Assembly: GCA_009929735.1 (NCBI GenBank)
Contig: RZZU01000020.1
Span: 1 to 47,034, forward strand
DNA: 47,034 nt
Direction: 5' to 3'
Source of the DNA: Clostridia bacterium
GTDB taxonomy: Bacteria > Bacillota > Clostridia > Lachnospirales > Anaerotignaceae
The notes beneath the pieces are model-generated. The model searched no databases. It was not told the origin of the DNA and was given only the letters and a program-made list of their open reading frames with translations. Every line of letters starts with the position of its first letter. Position 1 is the stretch's first letter. The position numbers were made by a program, and so were the translations under genes. This document shows positions 26,026 through 35,249 of this stretch, piece after piece.

Positions 26026-27558
26026 TTAAAGTAAATATTTTCGATCCAGCGAGCGGTATTGCAAAACCTCTGCCAAGTGTGGCAAGGTGATGTCTTCGCT
26101 GCCGGCTAAATCCGCAACGGTTCTGGCAACTTTTAAAATTTTGTGATATGCTCTGGCGCTTAAATCCAATCGTTCAAAGGCATTACGAAGTATTTCTTTT
26201 TCCTTTGTCCCCAGAGGGCAAAATCGTTCTATTTGCGCTGCACTTAGCTGTGCGTTAAAATAAATTCCTTCCTTATGATACCGTTCCAGTTGAATTTGAT
26301 GTGCCGCTAAAACCCTTTTTTTGATTTCGGAGGAGGCCTCGCCCAGTTCAACCCCATCTAAATCCTCATAAGACACCGCAGGCATTTCAACCATAATATC
26401 GATTCGATCCAAAAGTGGGCCGCTAATTTTACGGCGGTATTTTATAATTTCATTCATAGAGCAATGGCACTTGTTTCCATCGCCCAAATATCCGCAGGGG
26501 CATGGATTCATCGCCGCAACCAGCATAAAATCTGATGGAAATGTTAAAGTTCCGTTTACACGTGCTATGGTAACTTGTCCATCTTCAAGGGGTTGGCGCA
26601 TGATTTCCAAGGCTGCCCTTTGAAATTCGGGCAGTTCATCAAGAAACAGCACGCCGTTATGGGACAAAGATATTTCCCCCGGTTTTGGAATACGTCCGCC
26701 CCCGGTTAATGCCGAAGCGGAAATGGTATGATGCGGTGAGCGGAAGGGACGTGTACGGATCAGGGAGCTTTTGTTGCGCAATAGACCGGCTACACTATAA
26801 ATTTTCGTTATTTCAATGCTTTCCTCAAATGACAAATCAGGCAAAATGGAAGGCAGGCGCTTTGCAAGCATCGTTTTGCCGGAACCAGGCGGCCCGATCA
26901 TCAGAAAATTATGACCTCCTGCGGCGGCAATTTCCATGGCACGCTTTGCGTTTTCCTGCCCTTTTACATGGGCAAAATCGAACAAATCCGAATCGTGATT
27001 TTCTTGAAAAAGAGCTTTGATATTGATAGCATAGGGCATTATTTTGTTTTTTCCAGATAAATGTTCTGAGATTTCTTTCAAGTTATGTACGGGATAAACT
27101 TCAATTCCTTCGACCAAAGCTGCTTCATCCACATTTTCGGGTGGAACGAAGCATTTTTTTATGCCATTTTGCTTTGCTCCATAAACCATAGGCAACACAC
27201 CGTTTACAGGCCTTACGGAGCCATCTAAGGAAAGCTCGCCTGTTACGAAATAATGTTTAGCCGCTTCGCTTTGCAGCGCACCAGAGGCACAAAGAATGCC
27301 AAGCGCAATAGGTAAATCAAAAGATGCGCCTTCCTTACGTGTATCTGCGGGGGCAAGGTTTACCGTAATATGTTTGACAGGGAAGGAAAACCCTGAATTT
27401 TTTACAGCCGTACGCACACGCTCACGGGACTCCTTTACCGCTGAATCTGGTAAGCCCACAATATCAAAAGACGGTAAACCGCTGCTTAAATCAACTTCTA
27501 CTGAAACGGGATAGCTGTCAATCCCTTGTAAGGCAGAACTTTTAATCATAGAAAGCAT
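26026..27558 (-). CDS. comM: YifB/ComM family AAA+ ATPase
   Basis: This 510-residue Mg-chelatase-like ATPase is full length for the family. The N-terminal Lon-type S5 domain (about 15-165) is followed by the AAA+ core with Walker A GPPGSGKT (222-229), Walker B VLFLDELPEF, and a cysteine cluster (CPCGYLGDGNKCHC), then the C-terminal Mg-chelatase domain. ComM is a hexameric helicase that promotes branch migration during integration of transforming DNA. The divergent neighbour is dprA, another recombination-mediator gene for incoming DNA, a common pairing. A second ATG lies three codons in; the first has GAGGCG six bases upstream. Confidence 0.92.
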   Translation of the reverse strand: MLSMIKSSALQGIDSYPVSVEVDLSSGLPSFDIVGLPDSAVKESRERVRTAVKNSGFSFPVKHITVNLAPADTRKEGASFDLPIALGILCASGALQSEAAKHYFVTGELSLDGSVRPVNGVLPMVYGAKQNGIKKCFVPPENVDEAALVEGIEVYPVHNLKEISEHLSGKNKIMPYAINIKALFQENHDSDLFDFAHVKGQENAKRAMEIAAAGGHNFLMIGPPGSGKTMLAKRLPSILPDLSFEESIEITKIYSVAGLLRNKSSLIRTRPFRSPHHTISASALTGGGRIPKPGEISLSHNGVLFLDELPEFQRAALEIMRQPLEDGQVTIARVNGTLTFPSDFMLVAAMNPCPCGYLGDGNKCHCSMNEIIKYRRKISGPLLDRIDIMVEMPAVSYEDLDGVELGEASSEIKKRVLAAHQIQLERYHKEGIYFNAQLSAAQIERFCPLGTKEKEILRNAFERLDLSARAYHKILKVARTVADLAGSEDITLPHLAEVLQYRSLDRKYLL

Positions 27559-27592
27559 TATAAACGCCTCATTTCTTTCTTAAGTTAAAAAC

Positions 27593-27621
27593 ATCATATC
27601 AATAATCACTAAAATTTGCAA
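27593..27621 (-). promoter_or_regulatory. Sigma-A promoter of comM
   Basis: On the minus strand TTGCAA (27616-27621), 17 bp, TATGAT (27593-27598), about 35 bases before the ATG. Confidence 0.6.
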
Positions 27622-27691
27622 TGTTTTTGGTTAATTTCTACTAATATATAGCCATAATTACTGAACTTTTTTCTAAATATTGAATTTCTTA

Positions 27692-27720
27692 TTGAATTTT
27701 AAAAAAAAAGGTTATATAGT
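27692..27720 (+). promoter_or_regulatory. Sigma-A promoter of dprA
   Basis: TTGAAT (27692-27697), 17 bp with an A-tract, TATAGT (27715-27720), about 35 bases before the dprA ATG. Confidence 0.6.
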
Positions 27721-27755
27721 TAAGGGCGTAACTTGAAATTGGGAGGAATACATAC

Positions 27756-28850
27756 ATGGAAGAATACTATTTGATGTGGCTTTCAAGAATTGAAGGTATT
27801 GGAATCAAACGTATTCATTTGCTTTTGGACTGTTTTCATAGTGCACAGGCTGTGTGGAATGCCCCAAGGGCACAGCTTGCTGGCGTTAAGGGAATTCCCG
27901 AAAAAACCATAGATGCAATTCTCCGAGCGAAGGATGAAGAAAAGCTGAATTGTTGGATTGAAGAATTAGAGGAAAAAGAAATACAGTTTTATTCTTTTAA
28001 GCATCCCAAATATCCAAATTTGTTAAAGGAAATATACAATCCGCCTGTTGGCATTTATGTAAAAGGCACGCTGCCTGAGGACGACATTGATAAGGTATCC
28101 TTGGTAGGGGCAAGGCGCTGCTCCCGCTATGGAGCAGGTGTTACATATCAGATTGCCAAAGACCTTGGCAAAGCCAATATTATTGTTGTAAGCGGTATGG
28201 CAAAAGGCATTGATACCATGGCGCACAAAGGAATCTTAGACAGCGGGGGACAAACCATTGCCGTGCTTGGATGCGGCGTCGATATTTGTTATCCAGCAGA
28301 AAACAAAGATTTGATGGAAAGAATCGCAAAAAACGGCTGTTTGATTTCCGAGTATCCGCCGGGGACAGAACCTGCACCCCATCATTTTCCGAATCGAAAC
28401 CGAATCATCAGTGGCCTTTCTAAAATTGTTGTAGTGGCGGAGGCAGGGAAAAAAAGCGGAACTTTAATTACGGCAGATATAGCGCTTGAAAGCGGAAGAG
28501 AAGTATTCGTCGTGCCAGGAAACATCACGAGTGCTTTAAGCGAAGGTACAAACAATTTAATCAAACAAGGATGTCCTATTGTTACCGAAAGTAATGATAT
28601 TTTATTTGAATTGGGCATTACTTATAACGAATATGAAAAGCAACTTTTTTCGAAAAAGGCGGCGGCAAATTTAACCCCAGAAGAAAAAGAAATTTTTGAT
28701 CAAATTATAGACAAAGAACCTGTTTTAGCTGAAACCATTTGCAGGAAACTGCATAAAAATATACAGGAAGTGCAGTATATACTTTCTCTGCTGGAGATTG
28801 CAGGCTTTATACGAAAAATTGCTCAGGCAGGATATATCAGGGAAGGGTAA
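27756..28850 (+). CDS. dprA: DNA-processing protein DprA
   Basis: This 364-residue protein has the DprA order: an N-terminal helical SAM-like part (about 1-65), the extended Rossmann fold (about 75-285) with SLVGARRCSRYG (115-126), SGMAKGIDTMAHKG (146-159) and SGTLITADIALESG (234-247), and a C-terminal winged helix (about 305-364). DprA binds incoming single-stranded DNA and loads RecA during transformation. GGGAGG precedes the ATG. topA follows by 14 bases, a conserved pairing in Firmicutes, so both are probably on one transcript. Confidence 0.95.
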   Translation: MEEYYLMWLSRIEGIGIKRIHLLLDCFHSAQAVWNAPRAQLAGVKGIPEKTIDAILRAKDEEKLNCWIEELEEKEIQFYSFKHPKYPNLLKEIYNPPVGIYVKGTLPEDDIDKVSLVGARRCSRYGAGVTYQIAKDLGKANIIVVSGMAKGIDTMAHKGILDSGGQTIAVLGCGVDICYPAENKDLMERIAKNGCLISEYPPGTEPAPHHFPNRNRIISGLSKIVVVAEAGKKSGTLITADIALESGREVFVVPGNITSALSEGTNNLIKQGCPIVTESNDILFELGITYNEYEKQLFSKKAAANLTPEEKEIFDQIIDKEPVLAETICRKLHKNIQEVQYILSLLEIAGFIRKIAQAGYIREG

Positions 28851-28864
28851 TCTTGAGGTGAAAT

Positions 28865-31009
28865 ATGACAAAAGAAATGACTGAAAAAAAGAATAAATCC
28901 ACCAAGTCCACGTCAAAGGGGACAAAGACAACAAAAAAATATCTTGTAATCGTAGAGTCGCCTGCAAAAGCGGCCACGATTGGCAAATTTCTAGGCAGCA
29001 GCTACAAAATCGAAGCCTCCATGGGGCATATTCGGGATTTGCCGAAAAGCCAGTTAGGCATTGATGTGGAAAATGACTTCGAACCTAAATACATTACAAT
29101 TCGGGGGAAAGGGGATTTATTAAGCAAGCTTCGCAGAGATGCAAAAAATGCGGATAAAGTGTTTCTCGCAACTGACCCTGACCGTGAAGGAGAAGCGATC
29201 AGCTGGCATTTAATGTACGCCTTAAACCTTGGTCAGGACAAGGACATCAGCCGTATCACATTCAATGAAATTACAAAAACAGCAGTAAAGCGCTCTATCG
29301 GTGAAGCCAGAGAGATTGATATGGATTTGGTGAATGCCCAGCAGGCAAGGCGTGTGCTTGATCGAATGGTTGGTTATACAATAAGCGATTTGCTATGGCA
29401 GAAAGTCAAAAAAGGGCTTTCCGGCGGTCGTGTGCAATCTGTTGCTTTGCGAATCATCTGCGATCGGGAAGAGGAAATTTTGGCTTTTATCCCCACCGAA
29501 TACTGGTCTTTAACTGCAAAGCTTTCGGATAAAAATGGTAAACGTTTGGAGGCTAAGTTTTACGGCAAGGGCGATGAAAAGATAGATTTGACGAATGGCG
29601 AGACGACAGATGAGATTATGAAAGGCTTGGAAAATCAGCCTTTTCAGGTAACAGATGTGAAAACAGGCGTCCGTCAGAAAAAGCCTGTTGCACCTTTTAC
29701 GACCAGCACCTTGCAGCAGGAGGCAAGCAAGCATCTGAATATGGCAACGCAAAAAACCATGATGATTGCGCAGCAGCTTTATGAAGGGATCAATATTAAA
29801 GGTGAAGGCACAGTGGGCTTGGTTTCCTATATTCGTACGGATTCCTTCCGTATTTCTGATGAAGCTTATGACGCAGCGATAGCTTTTATCAAAGACAATT
29901 ATGGTGAGAAATTTGTAAATCCCGAAAGAATTATTTATAAGTCAAAAGGGAAAACGCAGGATGCACATGAAGCAATTCGTCCGACAGAGGTGATGCGTAC
30001 CCCTGAAAGCATTAAGGATTCTTTATCAAAAGATCAATTCCGTTTGTACAAAATAATATGGGAGCGTTTTGTTGCCAGCCAAATGAGTCCAGCTGTGTAT
30101 GACACGCTGTCTGTGCGTTTTCAGGCAGGGGAATATTCGTTCAGAAGCTCCGGCTCAAGCTTGAAATTTAAAGGCTTTTTGGAGGCATACAATAAATTTG
30201 ACGAAGAGGACGAAAAAATGATTCCTCTTTTGGAAAAGGATGATATTTTAAAAATAGAAGAGCTTTTGCCGGAACAGCATTTTACCCAGCCACCAGCAAG
30301 ATTTACCGATGCGTCCTTAATCAAGACTTTAGAGGAAATCGGTGTAGGCCGTCCCAGTACCTATGCACCTACCTTAACTACAATTCTGACTCGTCATTAT
30401 GTTATCAAAGAAACGAAAAATCTTTATCCAACCGAGCTGGGCGAGGTTGTAAATGATATTATGAAAAACTATTTTTCCGAAATCGTTGATGTTGATTTCA
30501 CTGCAAATATGGAAAAACGCTTAGATGAAGTAGAAATGGGACACGAAGAATGGAAGCAGATTATTCGTGAGTTTTATCCTGAATTTAAAACCTGTGTAGA
30601 CGATGCAAAGGAAAAGTTGGCAAAGGTTGAAATTAAGGATGAAGAGAGCGATGTTATCTGCGAAAAATGCGGCAGAAACATGGTGATTAAATATGGTCGT
30701 TTTGGTAAATTTTTGGCTTGTCCCGGTTTTCCGGAATGCCAAAATGCAAAACCTTTCTTTGAAGAAGCAGGGGTAAGCTGTCCTGAATGTGGCGGCAAGG
30801 TGCTCATTAAAAAAACAAAAAAAGGTCGTGCATACTACGGCTGCGAGAACAATCCTGAGTGTGGATTTATGTCTTGGAATAAGCCGACGGGAGAAAAATG
30901 TCCTGTTTGCGGTAGCTTTTTGGTGGAAAAGGGAAGAAAGAACGTAAAAGTTGTTTGTTCCAATGAAAAATGCGGCTATATGAAAGACAACCCTGTTGAG
31001 GAATCTTAA
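28865..31009 (+). CDS. topA: DNA topoisomerase I
   Basis: This 714-residue type IA topoisomerase relaxes negative supercoils. The TOPRIM domain begins KYLVIVESPAKAATIGK and contains the acidic triad DPDREGE (104-110); the catalytic tyrosine is Tyr322 in VSYIRTDSFR. A lysine/threonine-rich tail of about 24 residues precedes the core, and three C4 zinc-ribbon repeats end the protein (CEKCG...CPGFPEC, CPECG...CENNPEC, CPVCG...CSNEKC). The ribosome site is GAGGTG. In many related genomes trmFO or codY follow; here rpsB comes next with its own promoter. Confidence 0.96.
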   Translation: MTKEMTEKKNKSTKSTSKGTKTTKKYLVIVESPAKAATIGKFLGSSYKIEASMGHIRDLPKSQLGIDVENDFEPKYITIRGKGDLLSKLRRDAKNADKVFLATDPDREGEAISWHLMYALNLGQDKDISRITFNEITKTAVKRSIGEAREIDMDLVNAQQARRVLDRMVGYTISDLLWQKVKKGLSGGRVQSVALRIICDREEEILAFIPTEYWSLTAKLSDKNGKRLEAKFYGKGDEKIDLTNGETTDEIMKGLENQPFQVTDVKTGVRQKKPVAPFTTSTLQQEASKHLNMATQKTMMIAQQLYEGINIKGEGTVGLVSYIRTDSFRISDEAYDAAIAFIKDNYGEKFVNPERIIYKSKGKTQDAHEAIRPTEVMRTPESIKDSLSKDQFRLYKIIWERFVASQMSPAVYDTLSVRFQAGEYSFRSSGSSLKFKGFLEAYNKFDEEDEKMIPLLEKDDILKIEELLPEQHFTQPPARFTDASLIKTLEEIGVGRPSTYAPTLTTILTRHYVIKETKNLYPTELGEVVNDIMKNYFSEIVDVDFTANMEKRLDEVEMGHEEWKQIIREFYPEFKTCVDDAKEKLAKVEIKDEESDVICEKCGRNMVIKYGRFGKFLACPGFPECQNAKPFFEEAGVSCPECGGKVLIKKTKKGRAYYGCENNPECGFMSWNKPTGEKCPVCGSFLVEKGRKNVKVVCSNEKCGYMKDNPVEES

Positions 31010-31059
31010 AGTAATACGTCTTTATTACCATAAAAATTTAAAAAACTTTGATTTAACGG

Positions 31060-31088
31060 TTGTATTTTGGATCTGTCCATGGTATAAT
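31060..31088 (+). promoter_or_regulatory. Sigma-A promoter of rpsB
   Basis: TTGTAT (31060-31065), 17 bp, perfect TATAAT (31083-31088), giving a leader of about 100 bases before rpsB. Confidence 0.7.
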
Positions 31089-31197
31089 CCCATAGGTAAC
31101 TTTAAAACACACGCATTTGTTGCCAATGGAACGGTGCCGACATGGTCGGTTTTCTTTGGGGAAACAATTGCGGAGGATTAACCACAGGAGGTGCTCT

Positions 31198-31920
31198 ATG
31201 AGCGTAATTTCAATGAAACAATTATTAGAAGCAGGTGTTCACTTTGGACACCAGACAAGAAGATGGAACCCTAAAATGGCTGAATACATCTTCGCAGAAA
31301 GAAACGGCATTTACATCATTGACTTGCAGAAAACTGTTAAAAAAATTGACGAGGCTTATGCCCAGATGTGCAAAACAATTGCAGATGGCGGCGAAATCTT
31401 GTTCGTTGGTACAAAAAAACAGGCGCAGGACTGTATGAAGGAAGAAGCTGAAAGATGCGGTATGTACTATGTTAACCAGAGATGGTTGGGTGGTATGCTG
31501 ACAAACTTCACTACAATCAAAACAAGAGTTGCAAGATTGAAAGAATTAGAAAAAATGCAGGCTGACGGTATCTTTGAAGTTCTGCCCAAAAAAGAAGTTG
31601 CAGCTTTGTTGCATGAAATGGAAAAGCTGGAAAAGAACTTGGGCGGTATCAAAAACATGAAAAAGGTGCCTGATATGCTCTTTATTGTTGATACAAGAAA
31701 AGAAAGAATTGCTGTTCAGGAAGCTCATAATTTGGGAATTCCCATCGTTGCAATCGTAGATACAAACTGCGATCCCGATGAAATTGATTATGTTATCCCC
31801 GGTAACGATGATGCAATCCGTGCAGTAAAATTGATTGCTTCCAAGGTTGCAGATGCAGTTTTGGAATCCAAGCAGGGTGAACAGGAAACAGCAGCTGTTC
31901 AAGAAGCAGCAGCTGAATAA
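31198..31920 (+). CDS. rpsB: 30S ribosomal protein S2
   Basis: This 240-residue protein is a standard S2: [22 protein letters not shown] at the start, [11 protein letters not shown] in the middle and [17 protein letters not shown] in the C-terminal half. S2 is a late-assembling small-subunit protein on which S1-type mRNA contacts depend. Upstream in-frame codons back to 31117 are rejected because CACAGGAGG precedes the ATG at 31198. Codon use is that of a highly expressed gene. tsf follows after a hairpin that may set the S2 to EF-Ts ratio. Confidence 0.97.
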   Translation: MSVISMKQLLEAGVHFGHQTRRWNPKMAEYIFAERNGIYIIDLQKTVKKIDEAYAQMCKTIADGGEILFVGTKKQAQDCMKEEAERCGMYYVNQRWLGGMLTNFTTIKTRVARLKELEKMQADGIFEVLPKKEVAALLHEMEKLEKNLGGIKNMKKVPDMLFIVDTRKERIAVQEAHNLGIPIVAIVDTNCDPDEIDYVIPGNDDAIRAVKLIASKVADAVLESKQGEQETAAVQEAAAE

Positions 31921-31943
31921 TTTATTTTACAAGGCATTTGCCC

Positions 31944-31977
31944 GAGCTTCAGCCAACTAACGGGCTGAAGCTCTTTT
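31944..31977 (+). terminator. Attenuator-like hairpin between rpsB and tsf
   Basis: GAGCTTCAGCC (31944-31954) pairs with GGCTGAAGCTC (31963-31973), followed by only four T, so partial read-through into tsf is expected. Confidence 0.7.
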
Positions 31978-32012
31978 CATATTACAAACGGAAAATACGG
32001 AGGGAAAAAAAC

Positions 32013-32945
32013 ATGGCTATTACAGCAGCAATGGTAAAAGAATTAAGAGAAATCACAGGCGTTGGCATGATGGACTGTAAAAAAGCGCTGGCTGAAACAG
32101 ACGGCGATATGGAAAAAGCAGTAGAAATCTTAAGAGAAAAAGGACTCGCAGCTTCTGCAAAGAAGGCTGGTCGTATTGCTTCCGAAGGTGTTGTTGATAC
32201 TTACCTGAGCGAGGACAACAAGATTGGTACAATCATTGAAGTAAACTCTGAAACTGACTTTGTTGCAAAAAATCAGATTTTCAGAGAGTATGTGTCCGCA
32301 GTTGCGAAGCAGGCTTCCAAGTCGACTGCTGCTGATATGGATGCATTCTTCGAAGAAAAATGGGATTTGGATACACAGTTCACAGTAAGAGAGGCTCTGA
32401 GCCAGCAAGTAGCTATTATCGGCGAAAACCTTAACATCAGACGCTTTGAAAAGTTTGAGAAGGCACAGTCCGGTAAGCTGGTTTCCTATATTCATGGCGG
32501 CGGCAGAATCGGCGTTTTAATTGAATTAGCTTGCGAGAACGAAAGCGAAGAATTAGTGGAATTGGGCAAAAATATCGCTATGCAGATTGCAGCCTTAAAC
32601 CCCCAATTCATTACCGAAAAAGAAGTGCCTGCTGAATTTATTGAAAAAGAAACAGAAATTTTAACAGTACAGGCGAAAAGCGATCCGAAAAATGCAAGCA
32701 AGCCTGATCAGATTATCGCTAAGATGATTGAAGGCAGATTAAAGAAAGAATTGAAAGAATTTTGCTTGGTTGAACAGCCTTATGTAAAAGATGGCGATTT
32801 AACAGTTCAAAAATATATTGATTCCGTTGCAAAAACAGTAGGAGCTCCTATTGAAATCGCACGTTTTGTTCGTTATGAAACAGGTGAAGGCTTAGAGAAA
32901 AAAGAAGAAAACTTTGCAGATGAAGTTGCAAAGGCAATGGCTTAA
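32013..32945 (+). CDS. tsf: Translation elongation factor Ts
   Basis: EF-Ts regenerates EF-Tu-GTP by nucleotide exchange. The 310-residue protein starts with the UBA-like domain (VKELREITGVGMMDCKKAL) and contains the signature NSETDFVAKN, whose Asp-Phe pair contacts EF-Tu, followed by the core repeats. The ATG at 32013 has GGAGGG before it; the longer in-frame form from 31938 would run through the attenuator hairpin and is rejected. A terminator follows. Confidence 0.97.
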   Translation: MAITAAMVKELREITGVGMMDCKKALAETDGDMEKAVEILREKGLAASAKKAGRIASEGVVDTYLSEDNKIGTIIEVNSETDFVAKNQIFREYVSAVAKQASKSTAADMDAFFEEKWDLDTQFTVREALSQQVAIIGENLNIRRFEKFEKAQSGKLVSYIHGGGRIGVLIELACENESEELVELGKNIAMQIAALNPQFITEKEVPAEFIEKETEILTVQAKSDPKNASKPDQIIAKMIEGRLKKELKEFCLVEQPYVKDGDLTVQKYIDSVAKTVGAPIEIARFVRYETGEGLEKKEENFADEVAKAMA

Positions 32946-33020
32946 CAAACTAATTTAAGGCATAGTCTTTTAAGGCTTATCTTAAAAATAGTTTTGAGTC
33001 AAATTCTATAAAATTGAAAA

Positions 33021-33050
33021 GAAACGCCAATTAACTGGCGTTTCTTTTTT
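33021..33050 (+). terminator. Intrinsic terminator of the rpsB-tsf operon
   Basis: GAAACGCCA (33021-33029) pairs with TGGCGTTTC (33036-33044), followed by six T. Confidence 0.9.
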
Positions 33051-33142
33051 GCTGAAAATCAGGAAAATCCTATACTTTTATAAAAAAAGTGGAAATTTCA
33101 TTTGGATTGTGTTACATTAGAATGGTAAGGAGGCTGTTATCA

Positions 33143-33850
33143 ATGTATAAGAGAATTGTCCTAAAATTAAGCGGCGAGGCTCTGGCAGGAGATAAGGATG
33201 GCGTTACTTTTGATGATACCATCATCGGGGGATTAGTGTCACAGATTAAAGAAGTTATGAACAATGGCACGCAGGTTTGTCTTGTCGTAGGCGGAGGTAA
33301 TTTTTGGCGAGGCAGGAGTGCCGCATCTGGTATGGACAGAACAAAAGCTGATCAAATTGGTATGCTGGCAACGGTTATGAATGCCATTTATTTGGCGGAT
33401 GCCTTTCGACAAAGCGGTGTTTCAGCAACTGTTCAAACGCCGATTCCTTTTGGCACGATGACAGAACTGTTTTCTAAGGATGCTGCAATGGCACGCTTGG
33501 AAAAAGGTGAAATCCTGATTTTTGCAGCCGGTCTTGGACACCCTTTCTTCTCAACAGATACAATTACAGCCTTAAGAGGGGCCGAATTAGATGTGGATGG
33601 TCTTTTTTTCGCAAAAAACATTGACGGTGTCTATGATGATGATCCGGCTGTGAACCCCAATGCCAAAAAGATTGATTTGATTAAGTCAGAAGAAATTGTT
33701 AAAAATAATCTTAAGGTAATTGATATGGCGGCGGCTAATCTTTGTTTTGAACGGAAAATCCCCGTAGTTATATTTGGCTTAAATGAAGAAAAAAGTATTA
33801 TCCGTGCAGTAAGCGGAGAAAAAATTGGTACAATTGTTACAGTTTCTTAA
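33143..33850 (+). CDS. pyrH: UMP kinase
   Basis: This 235-residue amino-acid-kinase-fold enzyme phosphorylates UMP to UDP. Visible signatures are YKRIVLKLSGEAL at the start, VVGGGNFWRGR (UMP/ATP loop), GLGHPFFSTDT and the C-terminal VKNNLKVIDMAAANLC. The ATG at 33143 has AAGGAGG ten bases before it; upstream in-frame codons are rejected. It starts a cluster with frr, uppS, cdsA, dxr and rseP that is conserved across most bacteria. No strong promoter is visible in the 90 bases after the tsf terminator. Confidence 0.96.
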   Translation: MYKRIVLKLSGEALAGDKDGVTFDDTIIGGLVSQIKEVMNNGTQVCLVVGGGNFWRGRSAASGMDRTKADQIGMLATVMNAIYLADAFRQSGVSATVQTPIPFGTMTELFSKDAAMARLEKGEILIFAAGLGHPFFSTDTITALRGAELDVDGLFFAKNIDGVYDDDPAVNPNAKKIDLIKSEEIVKNNLKVIDMAAANLCFERKIPVVIFGLNEEKSIIRAVSGEKIGTIVTVS

Positions 33851-33876
33851 AATAAAAATCATAGGAGGCAATCGCT

Positions 33877-34434
33877 ATGGCATCTGAATTAATTAAACCC
33901 TTTCAAGAAAAAATGGAAAAAACCGTTACAGCTCTAATAAACGACTATTTAACAATTCGCGCAGGCCGTGCAAACCCCCATGTACTTGATAAAATTTCTG
34001 TTGAATATTATGGTACACAAACCCCAATCAATCAAATTGGGAATATCACGATTCCCGAAGCACGTATTATCCAAATTCAGCCTTGGGACAGCAGTGCGAT
34101 AAAGGCAATTGAAAAAGCAATTAATGCGTCTGATCTGGGCCTCAATCCAAACAATGATGGTAAGGTGATTCGCCTTATCTTCCCTGAATTGACTGAGGAA
34201 AGAAGAAAAGAATTAACAAAAGATGTAAAAAAGAAGGCTGAAAATGCAAAAGTTGCAATTCGCAATGTCAGACGTGATGCAATTGATGCTTTGAAAAAAA
34301 GTGAAAAGAAAAAAGAAATTGCTGAAGATGCATTAAAGGATCTGGAAGAAGAAGCACAAAAGCTGACAGACAAATATGTTGCAGATGTTGAGAAAAAATG
34401 CGACGAAAAATGCAAAGACATTCTTGCAGTATAA
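33877..34434 (+). CDS. frr: Ribosome recycling factor
   Basis: This 185-residue protein is exactly the family length. It shows the tRNA-mimic layout: long coiled helices with the hinge segment RAGRANPHVLDKISVEYYG and INQIGNITIPEARIIQIQPWD, then LGLNPNNDGKVIRLIFPELTEERR. With EF-G it splits post-termination ribosomes. AGGAGG precedes the ATG, 26 bases after pyrH, as in most bacteria. Confidence 0.97.
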   Translation: MASELIKPFQEKMEKTVTALINDYLTIRAGRANPHVLDKISVEYYGTQTPINQIGNITIPEARIIQIQPWDSSAIKAIEKAINASDLGLNPNNDGKVIRLIFPELTEERRKELTKDVKKKAENAKVAIRNVRRDAIDALKKSEKKKEIAEDALKDLEEEAQKLTDKYVADVEKKCDEKCKDILAV

Positions 34435-34448
34435 AAATATATATCCTG

Positions 34449-34473
34449 CCCCTCTAGTCATAAGAGGGGTTTT
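34449..34473 (+). terminator. Weak hairpin after frr
   Basis: CCCCTCT (34449-34455) pairs with AGAGGGG (34463-34469), followed by four T and a G. With such a short T-run it probably attenuates rather than ends transcription into uppS. Confidence 0.55.
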
Positions 34474-34491
34474 GTTACACGGAGGAAATTT

Positions 34492-35238
34492 ATGTTTTTT
34501 CAGAAAAAAAATGTCGCATTAACCATAGACAGATCACGCTTGCCAAAACATATTGCAATCATTATGGATGGTAACGGTCGTTGGGCTGCGAAAAGAGCTT
34601 TACCGAGAAAAGCAGGACATAAGGCTGGTGCAGAGGCTTTAGAACGATTGATTACCGACGCCAAAGAAATAGGAATTGAGCATATCACAGTATATGCTTT
34701 TTCTACTGAAAATTGGAAGCGTTCAGATGAAGAAGTTTCTGCCATTATGGATTTGTTGCGTCATTATTTAAAAAACTCCTTTCAACGTCTTTTGAAGGAT
34801 AACGTAAAATTGCAGGTAATCGGAGATATTGCACGTTTAGATGCGGACATTCAACAACAGATTAGGGAAAGCGAAGAGGAATCAAAGGAAAAGGACGGTA
34901 TGACTGTTCATATTGCTTTGAATTACGGCGGAAGGGATGAGTTATGCCGCAGCATACAAAAAATTGCGGAGCACGTAGCAAATGGACGGCTCTCTCCCGA
35001 AGGAATTACGGAAGAAACAGTTGAAGCTTTTCTTGATACCGCAGGAGTGCCCGATCCTGAATTACTTATTCGTACAAGCGGTGAAGAGCGTATCAGCAAT
35101 TTTTTATTGTGGCAAATTGCTTATTCCGAATTTTATTTTACAGATGTACTTTGGCCTGATTTTGGTAAATATGATTTGGAAAAGGCAATTTACTACTATC
35201 AGAATAGAGAACGCCGCTTCGGCGGAAGACAAAAATGA
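34492..35238 (+). CDS. uppS: Undecaprenyl diphosphate synthase (isoprenyl transferase)
   Basis: This 248-residue cis-prenyltransferase makes the C55 lipid carrier for cell-wall synthesis. The active-site loop HIAIIMDGNGRWA carries Asp26; YAFSTENWKR and RTSGEERISNFLLWQ...EFYFTD are the other signatures. GGAGG precedes the ATG. cdsA follows by 11 bases. The precursor isoprenoid units come from the pathway whose enzymes dxr and ispG are encoded a few genes downstream. Confidence 0.96.
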   Translation: MFFQKKNVALTIDRSRLPKHIAIIMDGNGRWAAKRALPRKAGHKAGAEALERLITDAKEIGIEHITVYAFSTENWKRSDEEVSAIMDLLRHYLKNSFQRLLKDNVKLQVIGDIARLDADIQQQIRESEEESKEKDGMTVHIALNYGGRDELCRSIQKIAEHVANGRLSPEGITEETVEAFLDTAGVPDPELLIRTSGEERISNFLLWQIAYSEFYFTDVLWPDFGKYDLEKAIYYYQNRERRFGGRQK

Positions 35239-35249
35239 GGTGATCTTCC

